64,000 nt of DNA from Duganella sp. 1411 (GCF_017833525.1 NZ_JAFICD010000001.1:2604001-2668000), one strand, 5' to 3'. Counted from the stretch's first letter, positions 53,634 to 64,000 are shown. Numbers and translations: made by a program. The notes: a model not told the origin generated them from the letters alone.

Positions 53634-54655
53634 TCGTCGAGCATGCCGCGCAGATGGCTGGTCATGTGTTCGGTGTAGCCGCCGTCGGCGCCGCGCGCGA
53701 CGAAGCGCGCCGCCAGCCCCTGGCGCTCGGCCAGCGCCAGGCCCTGCTCGGCGCCCAGCACCGTCAGCGCGGTGGACCAGGCGTCGGCGGCCATGCACTG
53801 GCCGTGCACCACGGTGACCGACGCCAGGTTGTTGGCGATCGGCATGCCGCTGCGCGGATCGATGGTGTGCGAATAACGCCGGCCGTCCAGTTCGAAGTAG
53901 CGGCGGTAGTCGCCCGAGGTGGCCACCGCCAGGCCGTGCAGCGCCAGCACCAGCGGCGCCGGCACTGATTCATGCGCGTCGGTCCCGGGCACCTCCTCCA
54001 GCGCCACCCACCACGGCTGGCCGTCCGGCTTGACGCCGGCGCCGCGCAACTCGCCGCCGACCTCGACCAGGTAATGGCCGACGCCCTGGGTCTTCAAATA
54101 ATACGCCAGCCGGTCGACGCCGTAGCCCTTGGCCACGGCCGACAGGTCGAGCTGCGCGCCGCCCGGCTGCAAGGCCTTGCGCCCCTCGCGCTCGATCCGC
54201 ACGCCGGCGGCGGCCAGCTGGGTGCGCGCGACGGCGATCTCGTCGCGCGACGGCGGCGTGAACGCGGGCTGGTCGAAGCGCCCGTACGGTCCGAAGCCCC
54301 ACAGGTTGACCAGCGCGCCGGCGCACGGGTCGTAGGCGCCGCCGGAATCGCGCGCCACCTCCATCGCGAACGACAGCACGTCGAAAAACGCTGGCGGCAA
54401 GGCCTGCCAACTGCCGGCCTCGGCGCGGTTGAAGCGGCCCAGGTCGGAATCGGCTTCCCAGTGGCTCATCTCGGCCACGATGGCGTCGAGCTGCTGTTGC
54501 AGGCCGTACTGCAAATGGTCGAGCGCCTCGGCCGGCGCGGCCACCAGCCGCACCGACCAGCTGGTGCCCATGCTGCGGCCGGCGAAATCGCGGATGGCGC
54601 CGCCCGCCGGCGCCGGGTCGTCGGAAATATGATGAGGCAGGAGGACCCGGCGCAT
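53630..54655 (-). CDS. apbE: FAD:protein FMN transferase ApbE
   Basis: A 341-residue ApbE. Family landmarks: GRSMGTSWSVRLVA, EMSHWEADSDLGRFNRAEAG, GAQLDLSAVAKGYGVDRLAY, GHYLVEVGGELRGAGVKPDG, YSHTIDPRSGMPIANNLASV and the metal-site MAADAWSTALTVLG. It transfers FMN from FAD to a threonine in a D-x2-SGAT motif of its target. The DUF2271 protein encoded in the same operon has such a motif. Unlike most ApbE proteins, this one has no signal peptide or lipobox: the ATG lies 9 nt after the previous stop. Coupled to the reductase by ATGA. Confidence 0.93.
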   Translation of the reverse strand: MRRVLLPHHISDDPAPAGGAIRDFAGRSMGTSWSVRLVAAPAEALDHLQYGLQQQLDAIVAEMSHWEADSDLGRFNRAEAGSWQALPPAFFDVLSFAMEVARDSGGAYDPCAGALVNLWGFGPYGRFDQPAFTPPSRDEIAVARTQLAAAGVRIEREGRKALQPGGAQLDLSAVAKGYGVDRLAYYLKTQGVGHYLVEVGGELRGAGVKPDGQPWWVALEEVPGTDAHESVPAPLVLALHGLAVATSGDYRRYFELDGRRYSHTIDPRSGMPIANNLASVTVVHGQCMAADAWSTALTVLGAEQGLALAERQGLAARFVARGADGGYTEHMTSHLRGMLDE

Positions 54656-54664
54656 GCGTGCGGT

Positions 54665-55489
54665 TTATTCCGGCAGGATTTCAACCGTCGCCGCATAGGT
54701 GGCGCGGCGCGGCGCCATCTGCGGCGGCTGGCCCGGCACCTGCGGCGCGGCGGCCGGCCAGCTGGAGCTGACCATGTACATGCCGGCCGCCGGCAAGGTG
54801 AACGTCAGCTCGCCCTTGGCGTCGGTGTTCTGGCGGATCTCGCCCAGGGTGCCGCGATAGCGCACGCCGCCCGGGATCAGGCTCACGCCCTGGTTGGCGG
54901 CCGGTTTGCCGTCAAGCAGGAAACGCCAGGTCGCCTTCTCGCCGGCGCGCAGGTCGTTCGGATGGGTGACGGGCACCATCTCCAGGCCGACGCCGGTGGG
55001 CTTGAACACCGCCAGGTCCGGCTCGCCGGTCGAGACGAAGGTCTCCAGCCGGCTGTCGATGCGCGACAGCTTGACGTCGGTGGCGTCGGCCGGCACGTCC
55101 TTGGCCAGGCTTTCCTCGGTGCCGCGGAAGCGCTTCATGTCGCCGGCCTTGTCCTTGTAGCTGCCGAACACGCTCTTGGACACCAGCTCGATCTTGTAGG
55201 TGCCCGGCTTGGGCAGCTTGAGGTCGAAGCTGTTGCGCATCTTGCCGTTGGCGACGTTCTGCTTGTCCAGCTTGGCGCCGTCGGGACCGGTGATGACGAC
55301 CGTGTCGATCTTCAGCGGCTGATGGTCGACGTCGAACAAGCCTTCCGAGATGGCGGCGTCGATGGTGACCCAGGCTTCCTTGCCTTCGACAATGGTCGAC
55401 GACGGCAGCAGCCACGGCTTGTGCGCGTGCGCGCTCAGCGCCAGGCCGGCCAGCGCCAGCGCGACCAGCGATTTGTTTAGTGTAGACAT
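54665..55489 (-). CDS. Periplasmic DUF4198-domain protein
   Basis: A 274-residue exported protein. The signal peptide (LVALALAGLALSAHA, cleaved before HKPWLLPS) leads to a DUF4198 beta-sandwich. It includes FVSTGEPDLAVFKPTGVGLE, MVPVTHPNDLRAGEKATWRF, and the C-terminal Ig-like half with GELTFTLPAAGMYMVSSSWP. The mature N-terminus HKPWLLPSS is typical; an exposed histidine there could bind a metal. DUF4198 proteins are known in iron- and nickel-related operons. It is 13 nt downstream of the DUF2271 gene in the Fur-controlled operon. Confidence 0.88.
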   Translation of the reverse strand: MSTLNKSLVALALAGLALSAHAHKPWLLPSSTIVEGKEAWVTIDAAISEGLFDVDHQPLKIDTVVITGPDGAKLDKQNVANGKMRNSFDLKLPKPGTYKIELVSKSVFGSYKDKAGDMKRFRGTEESLAKDVPADATDVKLSRIDSRLETFVSTGEPDLAVFKPTGVGLEMVPVTHPNDLRAGEKATWRFLLDGKPAANQGVSLIPGGVRYRGTLGEIRQNTDAKGELTFTLPAAGMYMVSSSWPAAAPQVPGQPPQMAPRRATYAATVEILPE

Positions 55490-55502
55490 GTCCCCTGCTT
55501 TC

Positions 55503-56018
55503 TTATGGTTTCAGTTGTACAACCACGGCGCCCAGTTCTTCCTTGCCCTGGCCGGTCAGGTTTTGCGCCGACTTCGGCGGCCACTGCAGCGGCACCTTGA
55601 CCACCTCGCGGCCGCCGGCCTCGCGCGCGGCCTCCACCAGCAACGTGTAGTTGCCGGCAGGCAGCTTGTCAAGCGCGGCCTTCGCGCCCGGGAAGGTCAG
55701 CGCCACCTCGCCCGGCGCCTTGGTGGCGCCGCTGACGCCGTCCATCGGCATGGCGACGTCACGCCCGCTCTTGCGCCACCACTGGCGCATGTCCTTGAGC
55801 CACTTGGTGCCGGCGTTGTCCTTCTTCTTGGTGTCGTACAGCACGGCCAGGTTGGTCACCACCTTCTGGTCGGCGTTCTCCAGCCACGCGGCGATGTAGG
55901 GGCGGTGGTATTCGGCGACGTTCAATTGCGGCACGTCGAGTTTGAGGGCCAGGTCGGCGCCCATGGCCGAGGCGCTGGCCAGCGGCAGGCTCAACGCGAT
56001 GGAATAACGTAATTTCAT
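55503..56018 (-). CDS. Periplasmic DUF2271 protein with ApbE flavinylation motif
   Basis: A 171-residue exported protein of the DUF2271 family. A signal peptide (about 1-20, ending SAMGA) precedes a beta-sandwich. Residues 93-99 read DGVSGAT, which fits the D-x2-[ST]-G-A-T motif where ApbE attaches FMN to the threonine (Thr99 here). The motif is followed by KAPGEVALTFPG and RQWWRKSGRDVAM precedes it. It should act as a covalent-FMN electron carrier. The ATG at 56018 gives a clean signal peptide; an in-frame start at 56069 would add 17 unrelated residues and overlap the PepSY gene. Confidence 0.88.
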   Translation of the reverse strand: MKLRYSIALSLPLASASAMGADLALKLDVPQLNVAEYHRPYIAAWLENADQKVVTNLAVLYDTKKKDNAGTKWLKDMRQWWRKSGRDVAMPMDGVSGATKAPGEVALTFPGAKAALDKLPAGNYTLLVEAAREAGGREVVKVPLQWPPKSAQNLTGQGKEELGAVVVQLKP

Positions 56019-56040
56019 GGAGTACCCGAGGTTGTGCGGA

Positions 56041-56679
56041 TTAATGGATGAACAGCAAAGCGATAACAAACGGAATCAAAATACCCAGGCCCACCATCGG
56101 CCAGGTGAACGGCCGGTTGGCGGCGTGGAACTTCAGTATCAATAAACCGGTGATGCAAAACACCAGGCAGGCGCCGGCGAAGATGTCGATGAACCAGTTC
56201 CAGGCGGCGCCCGTGTTGCGGCCCTTGTGGACGTCGTTGAGCCACGAGATCCAGCCGCGGTCGGTGTTTTCGAACTCGGCCGCGCCGTCCTCGAGCGCGA
56301 TGCGCACCCAGGCGTCGCCGCCGGCCTTGGGCATCGGCAGATAGACCTCGTCGGCCGCCCACTCGGCGGCGCGGCCGCCGGCCTGCACCTTCCAGGTGTC
56401 GCGCAGCCATTGCTCGGCGGCGGCCGGCAGCGGCTCCTTGGCGCCGTCGTGGGCGCCGGCGTAGGCGCGCAACTGCGCCGTCAGCGCGGCCGGCAAGGTG
56501 GCTTGGCGGCGTTCCACCGACGGCTTGGCCTCGATCTGCGACGCATGGTTCAGGGTGATGCCGGTGATGCTGAACAAAAACATGCCAAGCAGGCACAAAG
56601 CCGAGCTGATCCAGTGCCACTGGTGCAGGTTCTTCAGCCACACCGCACGGCTGGCATTGCTGGCTTGTTGCGCGCCCAT
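56041..56679 (-). CDS. PepSY-type inner-membrane protein
   Basis: A 212-residue protein of the PepSY-associated membrane group. A membrane helix with the motif WLKNLHQWHWISSALCLLGM (His at both ends of the helix region) is followed by a periplasmic PepSY-like loop (about 50-155), then two C-terminal helices (WNWFIDIFAGACLVFCITGL and FTWPMVGLGILIPFVIALLF). In redox operons, such proteins carry haem or electrons across the inner membrane; histidines in HQWHW and DVHKG could serve. First gene of the operon, downstream of a strong Fur box. Confidence 0.87.
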   Translation of the reverse strand: MGAQQASNASRAVWLKNLHQWHWISSALCLLGMFLFSITGITLNHASQIEAKPSVERRQATLPAALTAQLRAYAGAHDGAKEPLPAAAEQWLRDTWKVQAGGRAAEWAADEVYLPMPKAGGDAWVRIALEDGAAEFENTDRGWISWLNDVHKGRNTGAAWNWFIDIFAGACLVFCITGLLILKFHAANRPFTWPMVGLGILIPFVIALLFIH

Positions 56680-56724
56680 TCACGTCCTTGGTTAAAAATA
56701 ATTGCCTTTGAGCCAGGCACGATG

Positions 56725-56749
56725 GCAAATGATAATAATTATCATTTGC
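56725..56749 (-). promoter_or_regulatory. Strong Fur box upstream of the PepSY operon
   Basis: A 25-nt near-perfect palindrome with GCAAATGATAAT at one end and TTATCATTTGC at the other, containing the overlapping TGATAAT/ATTATCA repeats of the Fur consensus. It lies 46 nt before the PepSY start. It implies repression by Fur when iron is plentiful. Confidence 0.92.
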
Positions 56750-56857
56750 GTTGTCAACCTGTCCAATGTAACGCCTGTGTAAAGTAGCTTGTGTAAGGTA
56801 GCGTGTGACCGCGTACAGAGTGCGCGTGGGCCGTGGGTTAAGCTCGACGCAACCTCA

Positions 56858-56926
56858 AACCCGCACCCCGAACCAGGGGTCGGACCCCGTGGGGTCCGAC
56901 CCCGCCGACGGAGCGGGGTGCGGGTT
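56858..56926. repeat. Family B nested palindrome, copy 6
   Basis: Outer arms AACCCGCACCCCG (56858-56870) and CGGGGTGCGGGTT (56914-56926) are exact reverse complements. The inner hairpin reads GGGGTCGGACCCC/GGGGTCCGACCCC. Other copies have GTACC where this has GGACC, and the partner strand has changed to match. Confidence 0.9.
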
Positions 56927-56958
56927 TTCCGGGTCACCTTTTATCATGGAGGCGCATC

Positions 56959-57456
56959 ATGCCGCTGTATTCGCAAGATCAAATCAACACCATCGCCGCC
57001 AAGATCAAGGATGTGCGGTTTGGCATGTTCACCACCTTCGACTCCGGCCACGCGCTCACCAGCCGGCCGCTGACCACCCAGCAGCTCGACAACGAGGGCA
57101 ACCTGTGGTTCTTTGCCTCGGACGAGGCGGCCTTCATGTTCGACCTGCCCAAGCACCCGGACGTCAACATCAGCTACTCGGCCCCGGAGCGCAACCTGTA
57201 CCTGTCGATTTCCGGCCGCGCCTACGTGCTCAAGGACCGCGCCAAGGCGCGCGAGCTGTGGAGCGCGGCCGCGCGCAGCTGGTTTCCCGAGGGCGTGGAC
57301 GATCCGCACCTGACCCTGATCCGGGTGCGCATCGAGTCGGCCGAATACTGGGACGCCAGCTCGACCAAGATGAAACAGCTGGTGCAGATCGCCCGCTCGG
57401 CCATCACCGGCCGCGCCAACATGGCCATGACCCGCCACACCACCATCTGCCTCTAG
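56959..57456 (+). CDS. Pyridoxamine-phosphate-oxidase-fold protein (general stress protein 26 type)
   Basis: A 165-residue split-barrel FMN-binding-type protein. It has MFTTFDSGHALTSRPLTTQQ, LWFFASDEAAFMFDLPKHPD and VNISYSAPERNLYLSISGRA, then WFPEGVDDPHLTLIRVRIES and EYWDASSTKMKQ, the pattern of the general stress protein 26 group. These bind flavins or F420/haem-like ligands; the true substrate is unknown. The ATG has GGAGG at 7 nt. A GC hairpin without a T-run (57479-57501) lies after the gene, before dnaK. Confidence 0.88.
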   Translation: MPLYSQDQINTIAAKIKDVRFGMFTTFDSGHALTSRPLTTQQLDNEGNLWFFASDEAAFMFDLPKHPDVNISYSAPERNLYLSISGRAYVLKDRAKARELWSAAARSWFPEGVDDPHLTLIRVRIESAEYWDASSTKMKQLVQIARSAITGRANMAMTRHTTICL

Positions 57457-57554
57457 CCCCTCCGCTGGGCCTTGGCGGGGCGCCGGAACCAAGCCGGCGC
57501 CGCGTGGTCTGAACCGGACGGGCGCGCGTGTGCGCCCCATGGGGAGGAACAATC

Positions 57555-59480
<1,926 letters not shown>

Positions 59481-59526
59481 TCGATCAACCCGTGTGCGGT
59501 GAGCGATATGCCAGCGCTACCTCTTA

Positions 59527-59571
59527 GGGGTCGTACCCCGTGGGGTACGACCCCGCGTGGCCATGCGGGTT
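59527..59571. repeat. Family B palindrome, copy 7 (3' of dnaK)
   Basis: Inner hairpin GGGGTCGTACCCC (59527-59539)/GGGGTACGACCCC (59542-59554) with the right outer arm ATGCGGGTT. It lies about 45 nt past the dnaK stop and abuts the terminator of the KGG gene. Confidence 0.9.
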
Positions 59572-59606
59572 AAAAAAAAAGATCCGCGGGCGCGGGCCCA
59601 CGGATC
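59572..59606 (-). terminator. Intrinsic terminator after the KGG gene
   Basis: Stem GATCCG/CGGATC with an inner GGGC/GCCC pairing (59581-59606), followed on the minus strand by a run of nine Ts (complement of 59572-59580). Confidence 0.8.
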
Positions 59607-59659
59607 CTAAAACGGCGCGGCCTCAGAGGATAAAACCGCGCCGCACATCAAGCGCCGCA

Positions 59660-60028
59660 TCAAGATTTGGAGCCGGAGCTGCCGGAGGACCCGGAGCGGT
59701 TGCCGCCGCCGCCGCGGCCGGCCTTGGCGCCGCCCTCGTCCTCGCCGCGGGCACTGCCCTTGTTGCCGCCGCCGGAGCCGGAGCGCGAGCCGCCGGAAGC
59801 GCTCTGGCTGTTGGGATCGTTCTTGTGGCTCATCGCGCCGGCGCGCCGCGCCTCTTCGGAAGTGAATTCGTGGGCCGTGCCTTTTTCATGGGCCGCGCGG
59901 CCGCCTTCGGCCGCGATCTGGCGCTGCTGTTGCGGATCCATCGAAGCGAAGCCGCGTTTTTTAGGCTCGCTCTGTTCGTTGCCGGATTTTCCGCCCTGCT
60001 TGCTGCCGCTCTTGTCGTTCGTCGCCAT
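59660..60028 (-). CDS. KGG-repeat stress protein
   Basis: A 122-residue hydrophilic protein. The central part contains KRGFASMDPQQQRQIAAEGG, RAAHEKGTAHEFTSEEARRA and GAMSHKND, the KGG-type repeat unit (KRGFAxMDPxxxRxIAxKGG, then GxAHEFTxEEAREAGRKG). The rest is low-complexity Gly/Ser/Arg, probably disordered. The family resembles B. subtilis GsiB and E. coli YciG, tied to starvation or desiccation. The ATG has GGAGACGACC. It is a single gene, convergent with dnaK. Confidence 0.85.
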   Translation of the reverse strand: MATNDKSGSKQGGKSGNEQSEPKKRGFASMDPQQQRQIAAEGGRAAHEKGTAHEFTSEEARRAGAMSHKNDPNSQSASGGSRSGSGGGNKGSARGEDEGGAKAGRGGGGNRSGSSGSSGSKS

Positions 60029-60075
60029 GGTCGTCTCCTTGGATCAATCTGCATCATTGCTGGCATGCCGCGTGT

Positions 60076-60109
60076 GGCCGATGACGCTGCGCTCATCCGC
60101 CCCACGTGG
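60076..60109. repeat. Decayed half of a family A palindrome
   Basis: GGCCGATGACGCTGCGCTCATCCGCC followed by CCACGTGG resembles one arm of the family A palindrome (GGCGGATTACGCTGCGCTAATCCGCCCTACGTG) with a few changes. The partner arm is absent. It sits in the gap between the KGG gene and pdeM. Confidence 0.6.
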
Positions 60110-60226
60110 TTCATCATCCTGCTTGCGTCACAGGTGGAGCCATCGTAGTGCACAGCACAGCCGCGTAATATAGGACATGCGCAGCAGCGCATGTAGGACC
60201 ATTCCCTGTACCGATGGTCGGACCAT

Positions 60227-60949
60227 TCACCCCGGCGTGGCATGCGTTTTGACAGGCACCTCGACCACGGTGTCACCGCTGCTGACGAACAGCCGCTCGC
60301 CCGGCTCCGGCAGCACCGGATGGCCGCCGGTGAAGGCGCCGAACGCCGGCAGCACCACCCGGCCCTCGCCGACCAGGAAGCACGGCAGCAGCAGCGAATC
60401 CCAGCCGGCGCGCAGCCGGTACACCGGATGCACGTGGCCGGCCATCAGGTAACCAGGCACCAGCAGGTCGGGATGGTGGCAGAACGCGAACGGCGCCTGC
60501 CGCAGCGGCTCGTCGACCATGTCGATGCCGAGCCGGGCCGGCGGATCGCCGGCATGCGCGTCGTGGTTACCGCGCACCACCGTCAGCTTCAACGACGGCC
60601 GCGCCAGGCGCCAGCCGTGGATCGCCGTCATCGTCACCTCGGCGTGCGCCGCCTTCGCGTGCAAAAAGTCGCCCAGGAACAGGATCTCGCGCACCGCGTG
60701 GCGCGCCAGCAGCGCGTCGAGCGCGTGCAGGTTGGCCGCCGTGGTCCCGCCCGGCACGGGCACGCCCAGCGCGCGGAACGAGGCCGCCTTGCCAAAGTGG
60801 ATATCGGCGATGATCAGCATTTTTTCGCGCGGCCAGTACAGCGCCTTCTCCGGCAGCAGCAGCACCCGCTCGCCCGCCAGCTCGATCGCCAGCGTACCCT
60901 GCGTGCCGGCTTCTTCAACGTGTTGCGCCTTGTCGATTGCAATCCTCAT
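60227..60949 (-). CDS. pdeM: Ligase-associated metallophosphoesterase PdeM
   Basis: A 240-residue calcineurin-like phosphoesterase of the ligase-associated group. Motifs: [42 protein letters not shown] and [10 protein letters not shown]. It belongs to a repair operon with an Lhr-type helicase and an ATP-dependent DNA ligase; it overlaps the helicase stop by four bases. PdeM-family enzymes are 2',3'- or endonuclease-type phosphoesterases proposed to process DNA ends before ligation. Confidence 0.9.
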   Translation of the reverse strand: MRIAIDKAQHVEEAGTQGTLAIELAGERVLLLPEKALYWPREKMLIIADIHFGKAASFRALGVPVPGGTTAANLHALDALLARHAVREILFLGDFLHAKAAHAEVTMTAIHGWRLARPSLKLTVVRGNHDAHAGDPPARLGIDMVDEPLRQAPFAFCHHPDLLVPGYLMAGHVHPVYRLRAGWDSLLLPCFLVGEGRVVLPAFGAFTGGHPVLPEPGERLFVSSGDTVVEVPVKTHATPG

Positions 60950-63450
60950 GGTCCGGCCGCCTTTTCAAGTTCGCGCACCAGCCTGGCGACGCGATCCGAC
61001 AGTTTTTCGGTACTGAGCTTTTCGCGGAAGCGCTCGACCATCAGCGCGAAGCCGAACGGCGTCGCCCGCTTGGTTCCATGATAACTGACTTGGCGCGACT
61101 GCAACGCCTCAAGTGTGGCGCGCAGCCGGTTCAATTCCAGTTCCTGTTCCAGCACCTCGCGCTGCGCCTGGGTGAGTAGCAAGTTGCCAGCGTCGTGGCG
61201 GCTGAAGACGGTGAAAAACAGCGACGACGACGCCTGCAGCTGGCGCGCGCTTTTGGGCTGGCCCGGGTAACCCTGGAACACCAGCCCGGCGATGCGGGCG
61301 ATCTCGCGGAAGCGCCGCTGCGACAGCTCGGTCGCGTTCAGGCTGGCCAGCACGTCCTCCAGCAGATGCTCGGTGCTGAACAGGCCGACGGCCGCGCCGC
61401 TGCCGCCCGAGGCCGTGCCGATCAGCGCCGCCCAGTCGATCTCCTGCGGCGCCAGCAGCTCGAAGCCGTAGTCGTTGACGGCGATCGAGAATGTCGCCGG
61501 CGTCATGCGCCCGACCCGCCACGCCAGCAGCGACGCCAGCCCGATGTGCACCGAGCGCCCGGCGAACGGGAACATGAACAGGTGCCGGCCCTCGCGGCTG
61601 TGCATGCTCTCGACGACGGTGGTGTCGGGCGTCGGCAGCGCCGACCAGCGCCGCTGGATCTCCAGCAGCGGCTTGATCGCCTGCATCTCCGGGCCGTCGT
61701 AGCGGTCCAGGGTGGCCATCCGCAGCTGCTCGAGCGCCGCGTGCGCCAGCTCCGACGACATCGGCATCTTGCCGCCCTGCCAGCGCGGCACCGCGCCCTT
61801 GGCGCCGGTGGCGCGCCGCACATAGGCGGTCATCTCGTGCAGGCGGACGAATTCCAGCACGCGCCCGCCGAACAGGAAATGGTCGCCCTTGCGCAGGCGC
61901 GAGATGAACGATTCCTCGACGCTGCCGATGCGCCCGCCGGTGAGGAATTTGACCTGCAGCGAACTGTCGGAAACGATGGTGCCGATGCCCATGCGGTGGC
62001 GCCGTCCCAGCGCGGCGTCGGGCACGCGGTAGACGCCCTCCTCGTCGGGCAGCACGCGCCGGTATTCGGGATAGACGGCCAAGGTCTGGCCGCCGCGCGC
62101 GACGAAGTCCAGCGCCCACTGCCACTCCCCGGCGCTCAGGTCGCGGTAGGACCAGGCGCCGCGCACCTCCTCATACAGCGCCTCGGAGCGGAAGCCGCCG
62201 CCCAGCGCGATCGTCACCAGGTGCTGCACCAGCACGTCGAGCGGCTTGTCGGGCACCGGCCGCGCCTCGATGTCGCGCGCCGCCACCGCCTGGCGCGCGC
62301 CGGCCGCCTCCAGCAGCTCCATGCTTTGCGTCGGCACCAGGGTCAGGCGCGAGACGCGTCCCGGCGCGTGGCCGCTGCGCCCGGCCCGCTGCAGCAGGCG
62401 GGCGATGCCCTTGGCGCTGCCGATCTGCAGCACGCGCTCGACCGGCAAAAAGTCGACGCCCAGGTCCAGGCTCGAGGTGCACACCACCGCCTTCAGCCGT
62501 CCCTGTTTCAATCCCTGCTCGACCCAGTCGCGCACCTCCTTGTCGAGCGAGCCGTGGTGCAGCGCGATCAACCCTGCCCAGTCGGGACGGGCCTCGAGCA
62601 TGTGCTGGTACCACAGCTCCGCCTGCGAACGGGTGTTGGTGAACACCAGGGTGGTGGCGTGCTGTTCGATCTCCGCGATGACCGGTCCGAGCATCTGGAT
62701 GCCCAGGTGGCCGCCCCACGGAAAGCGCGACGGATGGTCGGGGATCAAGGTGTCGACCCGGATCTCCTTGGCCACGTGGCCCTCGACGGTGACGCCGCCG
62801 GGCATCAGCGCCTGTTTGGCCTGCGCCAGGTTGCCCAGCGTGGCCGACAGCCCCCACACCAGCAGCGCCGGATTCCACATGCGCAGGCGCGCCAGCGCCA
62901 GCTGCGTCTGCACGCCGCGCTTGTTGCCCATCAGCTCGTGCCACTCGTCGATGATGATCATGTCCAGCTGGGCGAACTGGACGGCCGCCTCGGCCTTGCT
63001 CAGCAGCAGGGTCAGGCTTTCCGGCGTGGTGATCAAGGTGTCGGGCAGCTTTTTGTTTTGCCGCGCGCGCTGGGCCGAGCTGGTGTCGCCGGTGCGCGCC
63101 TCGACCTGCCAAGCGGTCTTGCCATCGGGCGCCAGCGCCTGGGCCGACTCCTGCAAGGCGCGCAAGGTGTCGGCCGCCAGCGCCCGCATCGGCGTGATCC
63201 ACAGCACCTTGAGTCCGGCCTTGGGCCGCGCGGGCGCCAGCGCGGCCGCGCGCTGCAGCGCCGCGAACCACACCGCGTAGGTCTTGCCGGCGCCGGTGCT
63301 CGCGTGCAGCAGCCCGGAGTGGCCGGCCGCCGCCGCCGCCCACACCTCGCGCTGGAACGGAAACACGCTCCAGCCGCGCGCGGCGAACCAGGCCTCGGTT
63401 TGCGCGACGGCCTTGGTGGCCTTCGGCGCCGCGCCCGGCCGCCCGCTCAT
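60946..63450 (-). CDS. Ligase-associated Lhr-type DEXH-box helicase
   Basis: An 834-residue superfamily 2 helicase. Walker [21 protein letters not shown] box [26 protein letters not shown] and the motif [20 protein letters not shown] are intact. The winged-helix and C-terminal Lhr core region ([40 protein letters not shown]) follow. It translocates 3' to 5' and prefers RNA:DNA hybrids in the known family member. Its ATG overlaps the ligase stop by four bases. Gene order ligase-lhr-pdeM is the known repair cluster. Confidence 0.93.
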   Translation of the reverse strand: MSGRPGAAPKATKAVAQTEAWFAARGWSVFPFQREVWAAAAAGHSGLLHASTGAGKTYAVWFAALQRAAALAPARPKAGLKVLWITPMRALAADTLRALQESAQALAPDGKTAWQVEARTGDTSSAQRARQNKKLPDTLITTPESLTLLLSKAEAAVQFAQLDMIIIDEWHELMGNKRGVQTQLALARLRMWNPALLVWGLSATLGNLAQAKQALMPGGVTVEGHVAKEIRVDTLIPDHPSRFPWGGHLGIQMLGPVIAEIEQHATTLVFTNTRSQAELWYQHMLEARPDWAGLIALHHGSLDKEVRDWVEQGLKQGRLKAVVCTSSLDLGVDFLPVERVLQIGSAKGIARLLQRAGRSGHAPGRVSRLTLVPTQSMELLEAAGARQAVAARDIEARPVPDKPLDVLVQHLVTIALGGGFRSEALYEEVRGAWSYRDLSAGEWQWALDFVARGGQTLAVYPEYRRVLPDEEGVYRVPDAALGRRHRMGIGTIVSDSSLQVKFLTGGRIGSVEESFISRLRKGDHFLFGGRVLEFVRLHEMTAYVRRATGAKGAVPRWQGGKMPMSSELAHAALEQLRMATLDRYDGPEMQAIKPLLEIQRRWSALPTPDTTVVESMHSREGRHLFMFPFAGRSVHIGLASLLAWRVGRMTPATFSIAVNDYGFELLAPQEIDWAALIGTASGGSGAAVGLFSTEHLLEDVLASLNATELSQRRFREIARIAGLVFQGYPGQPKSARQLQASSSLFFTVFSRHDAGNLLLTQAQREVLEQELELNRLRATLEALQSRQVSYHGTKRATPFGFALMVERFREKLSTEKLSDRVARLVRELEKAAGP

Positions 63451-64000
63451 GATGTCGCCAGCAGGCTTTTCAGCGAGTCCAGCGTGTCGGCCTCATCGAT
63501 TGATTTGTCTTCGCGCTGGCGCAGGATGCGGGGGAAGCGCACCGCGATGCCCGACTTGTGGCGCGGCGAGCTGGCGATGCCCTCGAAGCCGATCTCGAAC
63601 ACCATGCTGGGCGTGACGCTGCGCACCGGGCCGAATTTCTCCACCGTGGTCTTGCGGATGGCCTGGTCGACCTTGGCGATCTCGGCGTCGGTCAGGCCGG
63701 AATAGGCCTTGGCGAACGGCACCAGCTTGCGCTCGCGGCCGTCGTCCTCCCATACGGCAAAGGTATAGTCGGTGTACAGCGAGGCCCGCCGGCCGTGGCC
63801 GCTCTGCGCGTAGATCAGCACCGCGTCGACGCTGAACGGATCGATCTTCCATTTCCACCAGGTGCCGACGTTCTTGGTGCGGCCGACGCCGTAACGGGCG
63901 TCGATGGCCTTGAGCATCATGCCCTCGACGCCGCGCTCGCGCGACTCGGTGCGGATCTGCGCCAGATGTTCCCAGCTGTCGGCGGTGATCAGCGGCGACA
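63447..64000 (-). CDS. ATP-dependent DNA ligase, N-terminal part beyond window
   Basis: The last 184 residues of an ATP-dependent ligase; the rest lies past position 64000. Visible: ligase motif [22 protein letters not shown], motif [11 protein letters not shown], and the OB-fold end with [20 protein letters not shown] and [20 protein letters not shown] (motif VI type). It seals DNA ends with AMP transfer. It is expected to be preceded, outside the window, by an exonuclease gene as in other ligase-Lhr-PdeM clusters. The helicase gene overlaps its stop by four bases. Confidence 0.92.
   Translation of the reverse strand, partial: SPLITADSWEHLAQIRTESRERGVEGMMLKAIDARYGVGRTKNVGTWWKWKIDPFSVDAVLIYAQSGHGRRASLYTDYTFAVWEDDGRERKLVPFAKAYSGLTDAEIAKVDQAIRKTTVEKFGPVRSVTPSMVFEIGFEGIASSPRHKSGIAVRFPRILRQREDKSIDEADTLDSLKSLLATS

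Overview
The window is GC-rich bacterial chromosome, almost certainly from a betaproteobacterium of the order Burkholderiales. The family Oxalobacteraceae (Massilia/Duganella/Janthinobacterium type) is the best guess. The main reason is the gene order leuC-entericidin-leuD-leuB-asd-fimV-truA-trpF-trpB-trpA-accD-folC-SPOR-cvpA-purF, a classic betaproteobacterial supercluster. Protein-level resemblance throughout agrees. I recognised no rRNA, tRNA, CRISPR array, transposase or integrase.

Layout. (1) 1-9.3 kb: a CHASE2 sensor protein (cut by the window edge) and a GAF/HD-GYP c-di-GMP phosphodiesterase, a metallo-beta-lactamase-fold hydrolase, an orphan cyanophycin-synthetase-like N-domain, a GNAT acetyltransferase with a phosphoesterase, YcaO, and two small unknowns, one a membrane-anchored AbrB/VapB-like protein. 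(2) 9.4-14.2 kb: a phosphate transporter with its DUF47 partner, dnaB, and the rpsF-priB-rpsR-rplI ribosomal operon. (3) 14.4-17.8 kb: a large secreted DUF5695 protein and lexA with two tandem SOS boxes. (4) 18-37 kb, all on the minus strand: the amino-acid/purine/fatty-acid supercluster, interrupted by a BrnT/BrnA toxin-antitoxin pair. (5) 37-44.7 kb: cheZ-cheA, a universal stress protein behind an FNR-type site, a NarL-type regulator, a Crp/Fnr regulator, and a Fur-box-preceded hemP-unknown-DUF2325 group. (6) 44.9-52.3 kb: accessory DNA with a TonB-dependent receptor, an orphan 298-residue protein, and an RHS element broken by an in-frame amber codon, followed by a candidate immunity gene. 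(7) 52.3-56.7 kb: a Fur-box-controlled operon (PepSY, DUF2271, DUF4198, ApbE, flavodoxin-type reductase). It looks like a flavinylated electron-transfer system. (8) 57-64 kb: a PPOX-fold stress protein, a stand-alone DnaK, a KGG stress protein, and the PdeM-Lhr-ATP-dependent-ligase repair operon, cut by the window edge.

Two families of intergenic palindromes run through the window. Family A (three full copies plus one decayed half) carries paired hairpins around GGCGGATTA. Family B (seven copies between 26 and 60 kb) is a nested hairpin around GGGGTCGTACCCC. One family A copy supplies the stop codon of the gene it abuts.

The most interesting points are: the Fur-controlled ApbE/DUF2271 operon, where DUF2271 carries a textbook flavinylation motif (DGVSGAT); the RHS module lying between near-identical 27-bp copies of the 3' end of the neighbouring reductase gene; the amber-interrupted RHS gene; the orphan gene at 48.3-49.2 kb; and an intrinsic terminator placed only 15 nt upstream of a downstream gene's start codon at 19.25 kb.
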